A stretch of DNA of 64,000 nucleotides from Geotoga petraea (GTDB taxonomy: Bacteria; Thermotogota; Thermotogae; Petrotogales; Petrotogaceae), in contig NZ_FMYV01000002.1 of NCBI RefSeq assembly GCF_900102615.1, positions 124,001 through 188,000 on the forward strand. Direction: 5' to 3'. Below are positions 51,575 through 60,946 of this stretch, piece after piece. The notes beneath the pieces are model-generated. The model was not told where the DNA came from. It did no database searches and worked only from the letters and a program-made list of their open reading frames with translations. The position numbers and the translations under genes are program-made. How positions within the stretch are numbered: position 1 is the stretch's first letter; each line of letters opens with the position of its first letter.

Positions 51575-52907
51575 TCTCAATCGCCTTCTTTTTTTGTTTG
51601 AGATATAACTTCACTTTTTCAAGTTCTTGTTTACTTATTCCTTTTTCCCACCAATAGGGAATATAAGTATTGTTTAACAAAAGAGGATCAGTATTTTTAG
51701 GTAAAATATTCTTTTCAATTAATTCTAAATAATCTTTGGTACCAGGTATAGGTGTATATTCATTAATGTTTGGATTTATACCTAAATCCAAACAAAAGTC
51801 TATGGCTTCATATAATTCATTGATTTTTTGGCCAGGCAGATTAGAAATTATATAAGCACCAATATTTTTCATATCAAATCCTGATTGTTTAAAACATTTA
51901 ACAGCGTTCATTAAATCTAAATTAGTAACTTTATTTCCTGTTTTCTTTTGCATATCTGGATTTGAAGTCTCATAACCAAGTTTTATTATTTTAAAACCGG
52001 CTTCTTTTAGAAGATCGGATAATTTTTGGTTTATTCTATGAGCATGGATCCCATTTGGTAGATGGTAGTTAACATTGAAATCCTTTAACATAAAAAGCAT
52101 ATCTTCAAGATCAGGTCTTAATAGAAAAGCATCATCAAAAAACACTATGTTTTTAATGTTTGGGTGGTTTTTCAGTATCATTCCGAGTTCTTGTCTTATT
52201 TTATCAAGGGATTTATATTTGAACCTCCACATATTTGGAGTTGAACAATAAGTACATTTGTAAGGACAACCAATAGAAGATAATATAACAGCATAAGATA
52301 TTTTTTTATATTCAGAATAATCCAGCAATATTTCTTCAAACCAATCATAATCATTTATCATTTCAGTGTTATAATATTTTAATACTTGGTTTAACGATTG
52401 AACACCATTACCGTTTATAATATGTGTATTTAGATCATTGAATGTTTTTCTAGAATGATCTGGATATAAGTTAGCATAAATGCCCCCTAAAAACAAAGGT
52501 GTATCGGGATAGAATTCTCTAATTTTTTCAACAGTTTTTTTCCCACCATAATACCAGTAAGTAAGTGTTATGCCAGTTATTATTCCATCAATTCTACCTA
52601 TCGATTTTAACTTTTCTTCAAACAATTCTTCTGGCATACCGTATTTTTTGAATTTTCGGTCAATAAAATTTATTATTTTTGGTTTTTCAACAGTTTTTGT
52701 GTAGAACTTTCCAGTTCCATAATATTTGTCTTTTGGTTTTTTATATTTTTCTATACCTTTAGTATGTCTATCTAAATTATCTATAAATTGAACTTGATGG
52801 CCTTGCTTTTTCAACATAGCAGAAATATAGAGCAACCCCATAGGTTTTAGCCAAAAATCATATGCGGCGGAATCATAAATCCAGGGATTTACAATTAGAA
52901 ATTTCAC
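51561..52907 (-). CDS. B12-binding-domain radical SAM protein
   Basis: 448 residues. N-terminal cobalamin-binding-like Rossmann domain (FLIVNPWIYDSAAYDFWLKPMGLLYISAMLKKQGHQVQFID, then FLGGIYANLYPD) and a radical SAM domain with the cluster motif CPYKCTYC and FFDDAF. Enzymes of this class methylate or rearrange unactivated carbons; the reaction is unknown. GTG start overlapping the CoaX stop (GTGA), SD in the end of coaX. Loop residues of canonical B12 binding (DxHxxG) are not evident, so cobalamin binding is uncertain. Confidence 0.85.
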   Translation of the reverse strand: MKFLIVNPWIYDSAAYDFWLKPMGLLYISAMLKKQGHQVQFIDNLDRHTKGIEKYKKPKDKYYGTGKFYTKTVEKPKIINFIDRKFKKYGMPEELFEEKLKSIGRIDGIITGITLTYWYYGGKKTVEKIREFYPDTPLFLGGIYANLYPDHSRKTFNDLNTHIINGNGVQSLNQVLKYYNTEMINDYDWFEEILLDYSEYKKISYAVILSSIGCPYKCTYCSTPNMWRFKYKSLDKIRQELGMILKNHPNIKNIVFFDDAFLLRPDLEDMLFMLKDFNVNYHLPNGIHAHRINQKLSDLLKEAGFKIIKLGYETSNPDMQKKTGNKVTNLDLMNAVKCFKQSGFDMKNIGAYIISNLPGQKINELYEAIDFCLDLGINPNINEYTPIPGTKDYLELIEKNILPKNTDPLLLNNTYIPYWWEKGISKQELEKVKLYLKQKKKAIENERI

Positions 52908-53689
52908 TTTAGTTCACCTTTTTCACTCATCATGTAGTAATAAATTCCCTTAAGAGTAAGATCAGGAACGTAATTATTAAACAATTTTGATTTCCCTTTT
53001 AAGTTTTTAGCCATGCCACCTGTTGTTATTATTTTGTAAATATTTTGATCTTCATTTTGAATTTCTTCAATTAATTTTTCTAAGCCATAAATTGTGGTTT
53101 TTATAATACCTATTTGTAAATTATCTATTGTATTAATACCTTTATTGTAATTAGGTATATCTAACTCTATTTGCGGAAGTTTAGCTGTATTAGAAAATAA
53201 AGCTTGCATAGATATTTTAAAGCCTGGAGTTATTGAGCCACCTACAAAATCACCGTTTTGTATTATGTCTACTGTTATAGCGGTTCCAAAATCAATCGCA
53301 ATTACATTTTCACCATATTCCTTTCTTGCAGCAATAACATTTGCTATTCTGTCAGGACCTATTTCATGTGGATATTGTGCTTTGTATTCTATATTAAATA
53401 CCCTTTTAGTGTGATCAACAAAATATGTTTTTGAATTAAAGTACTTTTCTCCCATCTTTTTGATTATATAGTTTACAGATGGAACAACTGAAGCGACTGA
53501 TATTGAATCAATACTTTCAATGTTTATATCATTTATTTTTAATAAGTTGTATATATGAGAAAACAATTCATCTTCAGTTTCAAACCCATGAGTCCCAAGT
53601 CTGATAGTTTTTAGATTATCAAAGCCACTTTTATTTTCATATAATCCTATAACCATATTAGTATTTCCTACATCAATTAGTAAAAACAT
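52904..53689 (-). CDS. coaX: Type III pantothenate kinase
   Basis: First step of coenzyme A synthesis, ATP-dependent and not inhibited by CoA. About 261 residues. ASKHA-fold motifs: LIDVGNTNMVIGLYE (phosphate 1), GPDRIANVIAA (substrate), VIAIDFGTAITVDII (phosphate 2), GGSITPGF and TGGMA (adenosine). ATG 53689 chosen, eight bases after GGAGG; the GTG at 53695 is too near. Follows the Sua5 gene by 14 bases. Confidence 0.95.
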   Translation of the reverse strand: MFLLIDVGNTNMVIGLYENKSGFDNLKTIRLGTHGFETEDELFSHIYNLLKINDINIESIDSISVASVVPSVNYIIKKMGEKYFNSKTYFVDHTKRVFNIEYKAQYPHEIGPDRIANVIAARKEYGENVIAIDFGTAITVDIIQNGDFVGGSITPGFKISMQALFSNTAKLPQIELDIPNYNKGINTIDNLQIGIIKTTIYGLEKLIEEIQNEDQNIYKIITTGGMAKNLKGKSKLFNNYVPDLTLKGIYYYMMSEKGELK

Positions 53690-53703
53690 ACTCACTTCCT
53701 CCG

Positions 53704-54708
53704 TTATATTTTTTTATTAGCAGCTTTTCTTAGCCTGTTCATTATAGCAATACCAATACCTTTATCTTCAATAGATTGGACCATAATATTTTTATATTTT
53801 TTATCGTATTTTCTTAACATATAAAAAAGATTTATAGCAAATTCATAATGATTTTCATCGGTTGATATTATATCATAATTCAATTTTTTTGATTTAGCCA
53901 ATTTTTCATTCGATTTTAAAATTAAAAAAATTGAATTCTCCTTATATTTATCAATATTTATGTCTAAATCATTAAATATTACAACATTACTCTCTGGGGC
54001 ATAATGACGGTATTTCATCCCTGGTGCAATCGCAATATCAGCATCAGCTTTGCCATAAACAAAATCAGGTATCTTTATATCTCCAAATATTTCCTTAATT
54101 TTTTCTGGAGATATGGGCCCTGGTCTTAATAAAGTAGGAATTTTTTCTGTCAAATTTATTATTGTGGATTCTATACCAAACTCAAGTTTTCCTGATGAAA
54201 TGATGTAATCTACTCTTCCATCCATATCTTCTATAACATGATCTGGATAGGTCGGAGAAGGTTTACCAGATAAATTAGCACTGGGAGCGGCTATGGGTAA
54301 ATCAGAAAATTCTATTATTTTATTTGCTACTGGATGAGCAGGTATTCTTATTGCGACTGTATCTCTACCAGCAGTAACAATATCAGGTACTACATTTTTT
54401 TTCTTCAAAACAAAAGTTATAGGCCCTGGTACAAGAGATTCAACCTTTTCAAATAATTCATATGGAAAATAAGTATATTTTAAAATATCTTCTAATTTTG
54501 CTATGTGTAAAATTAATGGATTGTCTGATGGTCTTCCTTTTGCCTGATATATTTTTTCTACAGCATTTACAGACAAACCATTTGCACCTAATCCATAAAC
54601 AGTTTCTGTGGGAAATATCACAGTTTCATCATTTTTAAGCGCTTCTGCTGCTTCATTTATTATTTTTAGATCAATATTAAAAGTATCAATGTTAAATATT
54701 TTAGTCAT
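53704..54708 (-). CDS. L-threonylcarbamoyladenylate synthase (Sua5 type)
   Basis: Makes threonylcarbamoyl-AMP for the t6A37 modification of ANN-decoding tRNAs. 334 residues, with the YrdC catalytic domain (FPTETVYGLGANG, KGRPSDNPLILHI, APSANLSGKPSPT) and the extra C-terminal Sua5 domain (about residues 220-334) joined by the PGMKYRHYAPES linker, typical for Sua5 rather than TsaC. First gene of a five-gene minus-strand run. Confidence 0.94.
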   Translation of the reverse strand: MTKIFNIDTFNIDLKIINEAAEALKNDETVIFPTETVYGLGANGLSVNAVEKIYQAKGRPSDNPLILHIAKLEDILKYTYFPYELFEKVESLVPGPITFVLKKKNVVPDIVTAGRDTVAIRIPAHPVANKIIEFSDLPIAAPSANLSGKPSPTYPDHVIEDMDGRVDYIISSGKLEFGIESTIINLTEKIPTLLRPGPISPEKIKEIFGDIKIPDFVYGKADADIAIAPGMKYRHYAPESNVVIFNDLDINIDKYKENSIFLILKSNEKLAKSKKLNYDIISTDENHYEFAINLFYMLRKYDKKYKNIMVQSIEDKGIGIAIMNRLRKAANKKI

Positions 54709-54876
54709 TTTGTACCTTCCTTCTTATTATTGTGTATTAATATTTTAACAGATTAAAAAAACAAAAATATTAAATTTATATACTTTATTAAAATCTGTTT
54801 TTAATAAAATAAGAAAATAATTTCATTATATCCATCTCATCGCTTTAGAAAAACTATAAGCTATATTAAATTGAGT

Positions 54877-54904
54877 TTGAAAAATATTTCATATTTGATA
54901 AAAT
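54877..54904 (+). promoter_or_regulatory. Putative glutamine synthetase promoter
   Basis: TTGAAA (54877-54882) and TAAAAT (54899-54904), 16-base spacer, 30 bases before the ATG. The remainder of 54720-54870 is AT-rich without a recognised element. Confidence 0.5.
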
Positions 54905-54934
54905 TTCTATATAATGAGAAATAGGAGGGATTAT

Positions 54935-56293
54935 ATGATTTTAAAAAAGTATGATGGAGATTTATCAAGTGTTGATTTTTTAGACATGATGATGATTGAT
55001 ATATCAGGAAATATGAGACATGTATCCATAGCAAAAAGTTATATTACTGATAATATTTTTGAAGAAGGTATAGGTTTTGATGCTTCAAATTTAGGTTTTG
55101 CTAAAGTTACCAAATCTGATATGGTGGCTATACCTGATATGAATAAAGCTTTTGTTGAGGAAAAAGATGGGTTTAAAATTCTTCATGTTTTTTGTGATGT
55201 TGTAGATCCTTTTGATAACGAAAGATCTTTTGAACATTATCCAAGAAATGTTATCAAAAACACAGTTAAATATTTAAATGAATTAGGCATTGCAGATACT
55301 GCAAAACTACTTGTTGAATTAGAATTTCATGTTTTTGATGAAGTTAGATATTCGTCAGCGCATAATCACTCTTATTATTCTTTGAACAGCTCAGAAGGAA
55401 TAGGTGAGTCTTTTGGATCCTTACCCAGAATGCCGCACGATTCTGGTTACCATAAACTCTATCCAGAAGAAAAATATTTTACCTATAGAAATACAATAGT
55501 AAGTATATTAGAAGGTTTGGGTATACCTATTAAATATCATCATCATGAGGTTGGTATAGCTCAACTTGAAATTGAAGTGAATTTTATGGACCTCGAAGAA
55601 GTTGCTGACAATATAAGTATCGCTAAATGGGTGATCAAACAAGTTGCCAATGAGATGAATTTGTATGTTACTTTTATGCCAAAGCCAATTTACAAAATGC
55701 CAGGAAATGGTATGCATGTTCACCAATTTTTAGTAAAAGATGGTAAATCCCTATTTGTTGGTGACAAAGAACATGGATTAAGCGATATTGGATTAAATTA
55801 TATTTGTGGAATACTTGATCATGCTTTGTCTGGATCTTTATTAGCCTTTACAAATCCAAGTACAAACTCATATAAAAGATTAGTACCAGGATTTGAAGCT
55901 CCAATTAGCGCAACTTACGCAAAAGGAAGTAGATCTGCAGCAATTAGAGTTCCTGGATACTTGAAGAAAAATGCAGTTAGAATTGAATATAGAACAGGAG
56001 ATGCAACTAGTAATTTCTATTATTCTTTTGCAGCAATGGTGCTCGCTGGAGTAGATGGGATTTTAAATAAATTAGACCCCAAAGAAAGAGGTTACAATTC
56101 TACAGATAATATGGAAGATAAGATATTTCCGTTAGATTTAGATGCAGTTTTAAATGGATTAAAACAAGATCATAAATATTTAGAAAAGGTATTCCCTGAA
56201 TCTTTGATAGAAGAATGGATAAAAATAAAAAGGAAAGAAGCTAACTACGTTTATAATGCACCCACTCCTCAAGAGTATGAGTTATATTTCTAA
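54935..56293 (+). CDS. glnA: Glutamine synthetase, type I
   Basis: Forms glutamine from glutamate, ammonia and ATP. About 452 residues. Family sites: LVELEFHVFD (metal Glu), HHHEVGIAQLEIE, GNGMHVHQFL (metal His), NPSTNSYKRLVPGFEAP and RIEYRTGD. Length and the absence of an NLY-type adenylylation loop point to the GSI-alpha form, controlled by feedback or binding proteins rather than adenylylation. ATG 54935 follows AGGAGGG; an upstream in-frame ATG at 54914 lacks an SD. Monocistronic with its own promoter and terminator. Confidence 0.95.
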   Translation: MILKKYDGDLSSVDFLDMMMIDISGNMRHVSIAKSYITDNIFEEGIGFDASNLGFAKVTKSDMVAIPDMNKAFVEEKDGFKILHVFCDVVDPFDNERSFEHYPRNVIKNTVKYLNELGIADTAKLLVELEFHVFDEVRYSSAHNHSYYSLNSSEGIGESFGSLPRMPHDSGYHKLYPEEKYFTYRNTIVSILEGLGIPIKYHHHEVGIAQLEIEVNFMDLEEVADNISIAKWVIKQVANEMNLYVTFMPKPIYKMPGNGMHVHQFLVKDGKSLFVGDKEHGLSDIGLNYICGILDHALSGSLLAFTNPSTNSYKRLVPGFEAPISATYAKGSRSAAIRVPGYLKKNAVRIEYRTGDATSNFYYSFAAMVLAGVDGILNKLDPKERGYNSTDNMEDKIFPLDLDAVLNGLKQDHKYLEKVFPESLIEEWIKIKRKEANYVYNAPTPQEYELYF

Positions 56294-56327
56294 AAATCAA
56301 GAGGGCTTTATTAGCCCTCTTGATTTT
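56293..56327. terminator. Convergent terminator glnA / fliJ
   Basis: AAAATCAAGAGGGCT (56293-56307) pairs with AGCCCTCTTGATTTT (56313-56327) over 15 positions, loop TTATT. The symmetric A and T ends allow use by both strands. Confidence 0.88.
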
Positions 56328-56760
56328 TGTTTAAATACATAGTTTGTGCTATTTCATCCAATTCTTTGATATCATTTTTTTTCTGTTCAATATCGTATTC
56401 TTCTTTTTTTCTTATTTTTAGTTTGTTTAATATGTCTTTATCCATTTTTTTCTCTAAATAAATGTTTCTGGATTTGTCTTCTTCTAAAAGAGACTTTTGA
56501 TAAATTCTAACTTGTAAATCTCTCTTATTGTTCAAAGATTGTCGGTATCTTATCATCTCTTGAATCTTAGCTGATGATATTTGGGATTTAAGATATAAGT
56601 CAAAGAGTTTATTGTATTCTTTTATCTCATTGTTGATCTCTTCTAACCTATTTTCTTCTATCAATCTTTGTTGTATTTTTTTACCCAATTCTTCTTTTGC
56701 ATTTTCTTCTAATTTTTCTCTTAAATCTTGAACTTTTTGTAAAGAAAATTTAAATTTCAT
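56311..56760 (-). CDS. fliJ: Flagellar export protein FliJ
   Basis: 149 residues, almost entirely coiled coil, starting MKFKFSLQKVQDLREKLEENA, the characteristic FliJ start. FliJ is the central stalk of the flagellar export ATPase and helps load substrates. Its usual partner fliI is not next to it; the upstream gene is the PAS-AAA regulator, 14 bases away. The C-terminus is encoded within the terminator stem. Confidence 0.8.
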   Translation of the reverse strand: MKFKFSLQKVQDLREKLEENAKEELGKKIQQRLIEENRLEEINNEIKEYNKLFDLYLKSQISSAKIQEMIRYRQSLNNKRDLQVRIYQKSLLEEDKSRNIYLEKKMDKDILNKLKIRKKEEYDIEQKKNDIKELDEIAQTMYLNKNQEG

Positions 56761-56774
56761 AGAAATCGCCTCAA

Positions 56775-58412
56775 TTATTTTATTCCATATCGATCTAGTT
56801 TATAGTAAAGATTTCTAACTGTTAATCCTAATTTTTTGGAAGCTTCTGTTTTATTGCCATGACAGACTTCTAATATTTCCATAATAATTCTTTTTTCAAA
56901 GTCTTCAACTAATTCTTTCAATGTTCCCGAATTATTTTCTTTATTTTCTGTTATTTCAGGAACATGAGAAGATGTAATTATAGAATCATTACTTTCAAGG
57001 TTTAAAATTGATCTGTCAATTACATTTTCGAGTTCTCTAATATTACCATTCCACGAATAATCTTTCAATTTGTTAATAGCATCATCAGTAAAGTCGTAAA
57101 TAACCCTACCATATTTCTGATTTAAAGAATATAATATTTGTCTTGCCAATTTTGGGATGTCTTCTGTTCTCTCTCTTAATGGAGGAATGTTAATGGTAAC
57201 AACTGAAATTTTGTAAAATAATTCTTTTGAAAATTTTCCGAGGCTTATCAAAGTTTTTAAGTCTTCTGTTGTTGAAAAGATAAACCTTACATCAGGTTTT
57301 ACGCTGAAATATTCGCTTTCAAACTCGTTATCTCTAATAAATTTTAGGAGTTTTTCTTGAATTTCTTCTGAAGCTTCATGTATATTTTCTATAAACAAAG
57401 TCCCTTTATCTGACAAAGCTATATAACTTTTATCTCCAAACAACATTTGATTTTGTTTGTTTTTCTGAATCATTGATAAATTAAGTTTTAAATACGTATT
57501 ATTTTTTCTTTCAGAATAGTTATGTATTGCTTGAGCCAATATTTCCTTTCCTACACCGTACTCTCCGTGTATTAATACATTAACTTTTGTTAGCGATGCT
57601 TTCTGTGCTTGTTTAATAACATTTTTCATTTCATTAGATTCACTTATTATATCATCAAAAGTGTATCTAGCCTTTTCTTTTTTAAGCATCCTTTTTGTAG
57701 CCTCAAGTTCATTCATCAATCTTTGTATTTCTGATACATCATGAATAACAGCCACAGACCCTTTAAATTCATTTTTTACAAAATATGGGGTTACAGATGC
57801 GAGTACATCTTTCTTGCTTCCAGCTACTTTTTTTCTCACGTTGAAAATAGGTTTTTTCTCTCTGGCACATTTTATGTGAAGACTTTCCCCTTCTTCAATA
57901 TCTATAGAAGCGGGTTTACCAATGACTTCTCTTGGAGTTAGCCCAGTTATTTTGGTGTAGGCCCTATTTACCATAATGACTCTACCTTCTTGATCTGCTA
58001 CCGAAATTGCATCAGTAGTTGAATCAATAATTGAGGTAAGCATAGCTTCAATTTCTCTAAGATTGGTAACTTCTTCAGCTAACTTTTGAATTGTTGTTAC
58101 ATCTCTAAATACAGCTGCCGCTGCAATTGTTTCGTTATTATCGTTTTTTATAGGAAATCTGGATGTAATTATCACTTTATTTCCAAGATTTTGCAATCTA
58201 TCTAATTCAGATTCACCTGTTCGTAAAATAATGTGTAATCTGGTGTTTGGAACAGTTTCTACAACATTTTTGTTCAAAACATTTTCTCGTTCTAAATCTA
58301 AAATTCTACAAGCAGAATCATTGACAAAAAACAAATTTTCATGCTCATCAACCGCGATTACTCCTTCTTGTAATTGGTCTAGTATAGATTTTATCAACTC
58401 ATTATTATTCAT
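56775..58412 (-). CDS. PAS-PAS-AAA+-Fis regulator lacking the sigma-54 GAFTGA loop
   Basis: About 545 residues. Two PAS domains (about 5-110, ILDQLQEGVIAVDEHENLFFVN; and 118-235, IIDSTTDAISVADQEGRVIMVN), an AAA+ domain with Walker A GEYGVGKE near residue 286, and a C-terminal Fis helix-turn-helix (GNKTEASKKLGLTVRNLYYKL). The GAFTGA loop is absent (NQMLFGDKSYIALSDKGTLFIENIH), Walker B is degenerate (FIENI for FLDEI) and YYRLNV is FYKISV. Probably a TyrR-like regulator that does not drive sigma-54. ATG 58412 chosen over GTG 58421, which lies in the SD. Confidence 0.88.
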   Translation of the reverse strand: MNNNELIKSILDQLQEGVIAVDEHENLFFVNDSACRILDLERENVLNKNVVETVPNTRLHIILRTGESELDRLQNLGNKVIITSRFPIKNDNNETIAAAAVFRDVTTIQKLAEEVTNLREIEAMLTSIIDSTTDAISVADQEGRVIMVNRAYTKITGLTPREVIGKPASIDIEEGESLHIKCAREKKPIFNVRKKVAGSKKDVLASVTPYFVKNEFKGSVAVIHDVSEIQRLMNELEATKRMLKKEKARYTFDDIISESNEMKNVIKQAQKASLTKVNVLIHGEYGVGKEILAQAIHNYSERKNNTYLKLNLSMIQKNKQNQMLFGDKSYIALSDKGTLFIENIHEASEEIQEKLLKFIRDNEFESEYFSVKPDVRFIFSTTEDLKTLISLGKFSKELFYKISVVTINIPPLRERTEDIPKLARQILYSLNQKYGRVIYDFTDDAINKLKDYSWNGNIRELENVIDRSILNLESNDSIITSSHVPEITENKENNSGTLKELVEDFEKRIIMEILEVCHGNKTEASKKLGLTVRNLYYKLDRYGIK

Positions 58413-59355
58413 TTTCTTCACCCCGAAAAGATTTTAATTTATGATGTTGAACCCAACCTTTGTTAAGTTCTAATTCCCCCATATATTGAACAACTTCTTC
58501 ATATTCTTCTTTGTACAGAAATCTATTTAATTTTGGATATTTTTTAATTTCATTTACAGGTACATATTGATCCATTAGGCTAATATGTATTTCATCAGAT
58601 AATTCATATTTGATAAATTTCAAAGCTTCTTTTGCTTGGTTTGTAAGATTTGGTAAAACTAAAATTCTTATTATTAACCCCCTTAATAGCACTCCTTCTT
58701 CGTTAGTATGAAAAATATTTCCTATTTGATTATACATCATTTTAATCGATTTTTTGGCATAATCCCAATAGTTTTTTACATTAGAATATCTTTTACCTAA
58801 AATATTACTGGTATATCTTATATCTGGTAGGTATATATCAACTACGCCATCTAATAAATCTAAAGTTTCAGGATTTTCAAATGAACTTGTATTCCATACA
58901 ATTGGTAAGTTAAAACCTTTTTCTATTGCAATGATCAATGCATCAAAAATAAAAGGAAGATATGGAGTGGCAGTTATCAAATCTAAGTTTTTAGCTTTTT
59001 TAACTTCCTGTATATTAATAAAAATATCTGCTAATTCGTCAACAGTTCTTTCCTTGCCGTTACCTTTTTGAGAAAATAAAAAGTTTTGACAGTAAACACA
59101 CCTCATATTGCAATTACTAAAAAATACTCCTCCTGCACCTGTGTCACCAGTTATTGGTGGTTCTTCTCCAGGATATAAAACGTATTCAGAAATTTTTATC
59201 TTGTCGTTAGCGCCACATACTCCGTTATTAACATTTCTATTAGCATTGCATTTCATAGGGCACAATGTACATTTATATATATGATTATATAATATATCTC
59301 TTCTTTTATGCAATTCACCATTTTCATATAATTTTATATAAGAAGGTTGGTACAT
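58405..59355 (-). CDS. Radical SAM protein (COG1313/PflA-like)
   Basis: About 316 residues. N-terminal CTLCPMKCNANR and GVCG supply extra cysteines; the radical SAM cluster motif is NCNMRCVYCQN; later WNTSSFENPETLDLLDGVVDIYLPDIRY. This matches the COG1313 group of uncharacterised PFL-activase-related proteins. ATG 59355 follows GGAGGAATTTTAT; an ORF extending to 59400 would have a non-family N-terminus and overlap the neighbour. It overlaps the regulator gene by eight bases. Confidence 0.9.
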   Translation of the reverse strand: MYQPSYIKLYENGELHKRRDILYNHIYKCTLCPMKCNANRNVNNGVCGANDKIKISEYVLYPGEEPPITGDTGAGGVFFSNCNMRCVYCQNFLFSQKGNGKERTVDELADIFINIQEVKKAKNLDLITATPYLPFIFDALIIAIEKGFNLPIVWNTSSFENPETLDLLDGVVDIYLPDIRYTSNILGKRYSNVKNYWDYAKKSIKMMYNQIGNIFHTNEEGVLLRGLIIRILVLPNLTNQAKEALKFIKYELSDEIHISLMDQYVPVNEIKKYPKLNRFLYKEEYEEVVQYMGELELNKGWVQHHKLKSFRGEENE

Positions 59356-59384
59356 ATAAAATTCCTCCATTTGATTTTTCAACG

Positions 59385-60206
59385 TTATAAAGCACAGCAT
59401 TCAAAAGAATATTCTATTTTATAGTTATTTTCTTCTGCAAGTTTTATTGTATGTTGTAAGGGCTGGGTTATCTTATCTAAATATTTAAGGGACATAACCT
59501 GTAACTCTTTTCTATAAAACCCTTTAGGCTGCATGCAGCCAAGAGTTAGATTTGTGTTTGGCATTTCTTTTTTAAATGTTTTAAAAATATCTTCTATCTC
59601 TTTTAAATTTGGTGGTTTTTTGTTTTCAAAAAATGTATCTTTCGTAGGTATAAAAACAATGAATATTACATTCTTAATTTTATTTGCATTTTTTTTCAAA
59701 ATATTTAATGAATTGAATTCATGTTCTATTTTTCCACCATTTAAGCCTAATGTTATATGTGGTTTGACATTAAAGTTTTCACTTATGAGAGTATCAAAAC
59801 TTGAGATCATTTCTTTATAAAAATTATTTCCGTAAACATTTTTATATGCTTCTTCTTTACCTACAATATCAAAAGAAATAGAATCATGAAGATCCCTTAA
59901 TTTAGAAAGGTATTCATATGAATTTTCAACAATTCCAGTATGTATGTTATATCTTAAATTGTACTTATTTTTTAAATATTTTAGTTTTTCGTAAAAAGGA
60001 ATAATAGGAACTTCTATATTGCTATTCATACCACCACTAATTAAGAATGATTTTATACCTTCTTTTGCAAGTTCTTCTATTTCATCAACTGACTTCATAT
60101 TTTTTAAATAATGCTTATTGCAGTGTTTACAATTTAAAAAGCAATAATTTTTTGTTGTAGAAATTGATTTGGTATGAGTTAACTTAACAAATTCAATATT
60201 TTTCAT
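59385..60206 (-). CDS. Radical SAM protein, COG1856-like (BioB homologue)
   Basis: About 273 residues. Cluster motif CFLNCKHCNKHYLKNM, then ISGGMNSNIEVPIIPF, YNIHTGIVENSYEYL, FDIVGKEEAYKNVYG, FIPTKDTFFENKKPP, LGCMQPKGFYR and a cysteine-containing C-terminus FECCAL. This layout fits the uncharacterised biotin-synthase-homologue group. From memory one member of a two-protein archaeal-type lipoyl synthase belongs near this group, but I am not certain and no partner of that kind is adjacent. Start 60206 overlaps rnc by 14 bases, SD GGAAG. Confidence 0.82.
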   Translation of the reverse strand: MKNIEFVKLTHTKSISTTKNYCFLNCKHCNKHYLKNMKSVDEIEELAKEGIKSFLISGGMNSNIEVPIIPFYEKLKYLKNKYNLRYNIHTGIVENSYEYLSKLRDLHDSISFDIVGKEEAYKNVYGNNFYKEMISSFDTLISENFNVKPHITLGLNGGKIEHEFNSLNILKKNANKIKNVIFIVFIPTKDTFFENKKPPNLKEIEDIFKTFKKEMPNTNLTLGCMQPKGFYRKELQVMSLKYLDKITQPLQHTIKLAEENNYKIEYSFECCAL

Positions 60207-60945
60207 TTTTATTACTTCCATTTAAAAATTTTTCACAGGCTTCCTTTGCTGCTAATTGTTCAGCAATTTTTTTTGAATGCCCTTCTCCAACTCCAAGTGT
60301 TTCATTGTTAATTTTTACAGCAACTTTATAATATTTTATATGGGATGGGCCTTGAGAGTTTAGAACTTCATATACTGGTAATGCTTTATAAACTTCTTGA
60401 GTAATTTCCTGTAATTTTGTTTTATGATCTAAAAATAGTTCTCCTTTAATAGCTTTTTTTATATAAGGGGTTAATCTTTTTAAAATGTATTCTTTTGCAT
60501 AGTCAAAACCTAAAGATAGATATATCGAAGCAAACAACGATTCAGTTGCATCAGCTAAAATAGAATGTTTTTGTCTACCACCATGTTTTTCTTCACCAGT
60601 ACCTAAGAATAAAAATTTATCTAAATGAATTTTTTTGGCTACTTCGGTTAAAATTAATTCAGAGGCAACAGTTGCCCTTATCTTCGACATATCTCCCTCA
60701 GAAAGATTATATTTATTAAAAAGGAACTCGGAGATCGAGAGTTCCAATACTGAATCTCCGAGAAATTCTAATCTTTCATTTGAATTTAGTTTTCTTCCTT
60801 TATTTTCTTTTTCAAAAACAAAAGATGTATGACTTAAAGCAGTAAAAAGAATATTTTTATCCATATTTTCTGGAAGTTTTAACGATTTTATTGCTTTGTT
60901 TACTATATTTTTTTCTTTTTTTGTCATTACATCGTTTTGATTCAT
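60193..60945 (-). CDS. rnc: Ribonuclease III
   Basis: Double-strand RNA endonuclease for rRNA and mRNA processing. 250 residues: catalytic domain with the signature NERLEFLGDSVLELSIS, LADATESLFASIYL (second metal Glu), and the C-terminal dsRBD (TKLQEITQEVYKALPVYEV to AEQLAAKEACEKFL). Starts one base after the transketolase stop and overlaps the radical SAM gene downstream. Confidence 0.96.
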   Translation of the reverse strand: MNQNDVMTKKEKNIVNKAIKSLKLPENMDKNILFTALSHTSFVFEKENKGRKLNSNERLEFLGDSVLELSISEFLFNKYNLSEGDMSKIRATVASELILTEVAKKIHLDKFLFLGTGEEKHGGRQKHSILADATESLFASIYLSLGFDYAKEYILKRLTPYIKKAIKGELFLDHKTKLQEITQEVYKALPVYEVLNSQGPSHIKYYKVAVKINNETLGVGEGHSKKIAEQLAAKEACEKFLNGSNKNEKY

Positions 60946-60946
60946 C

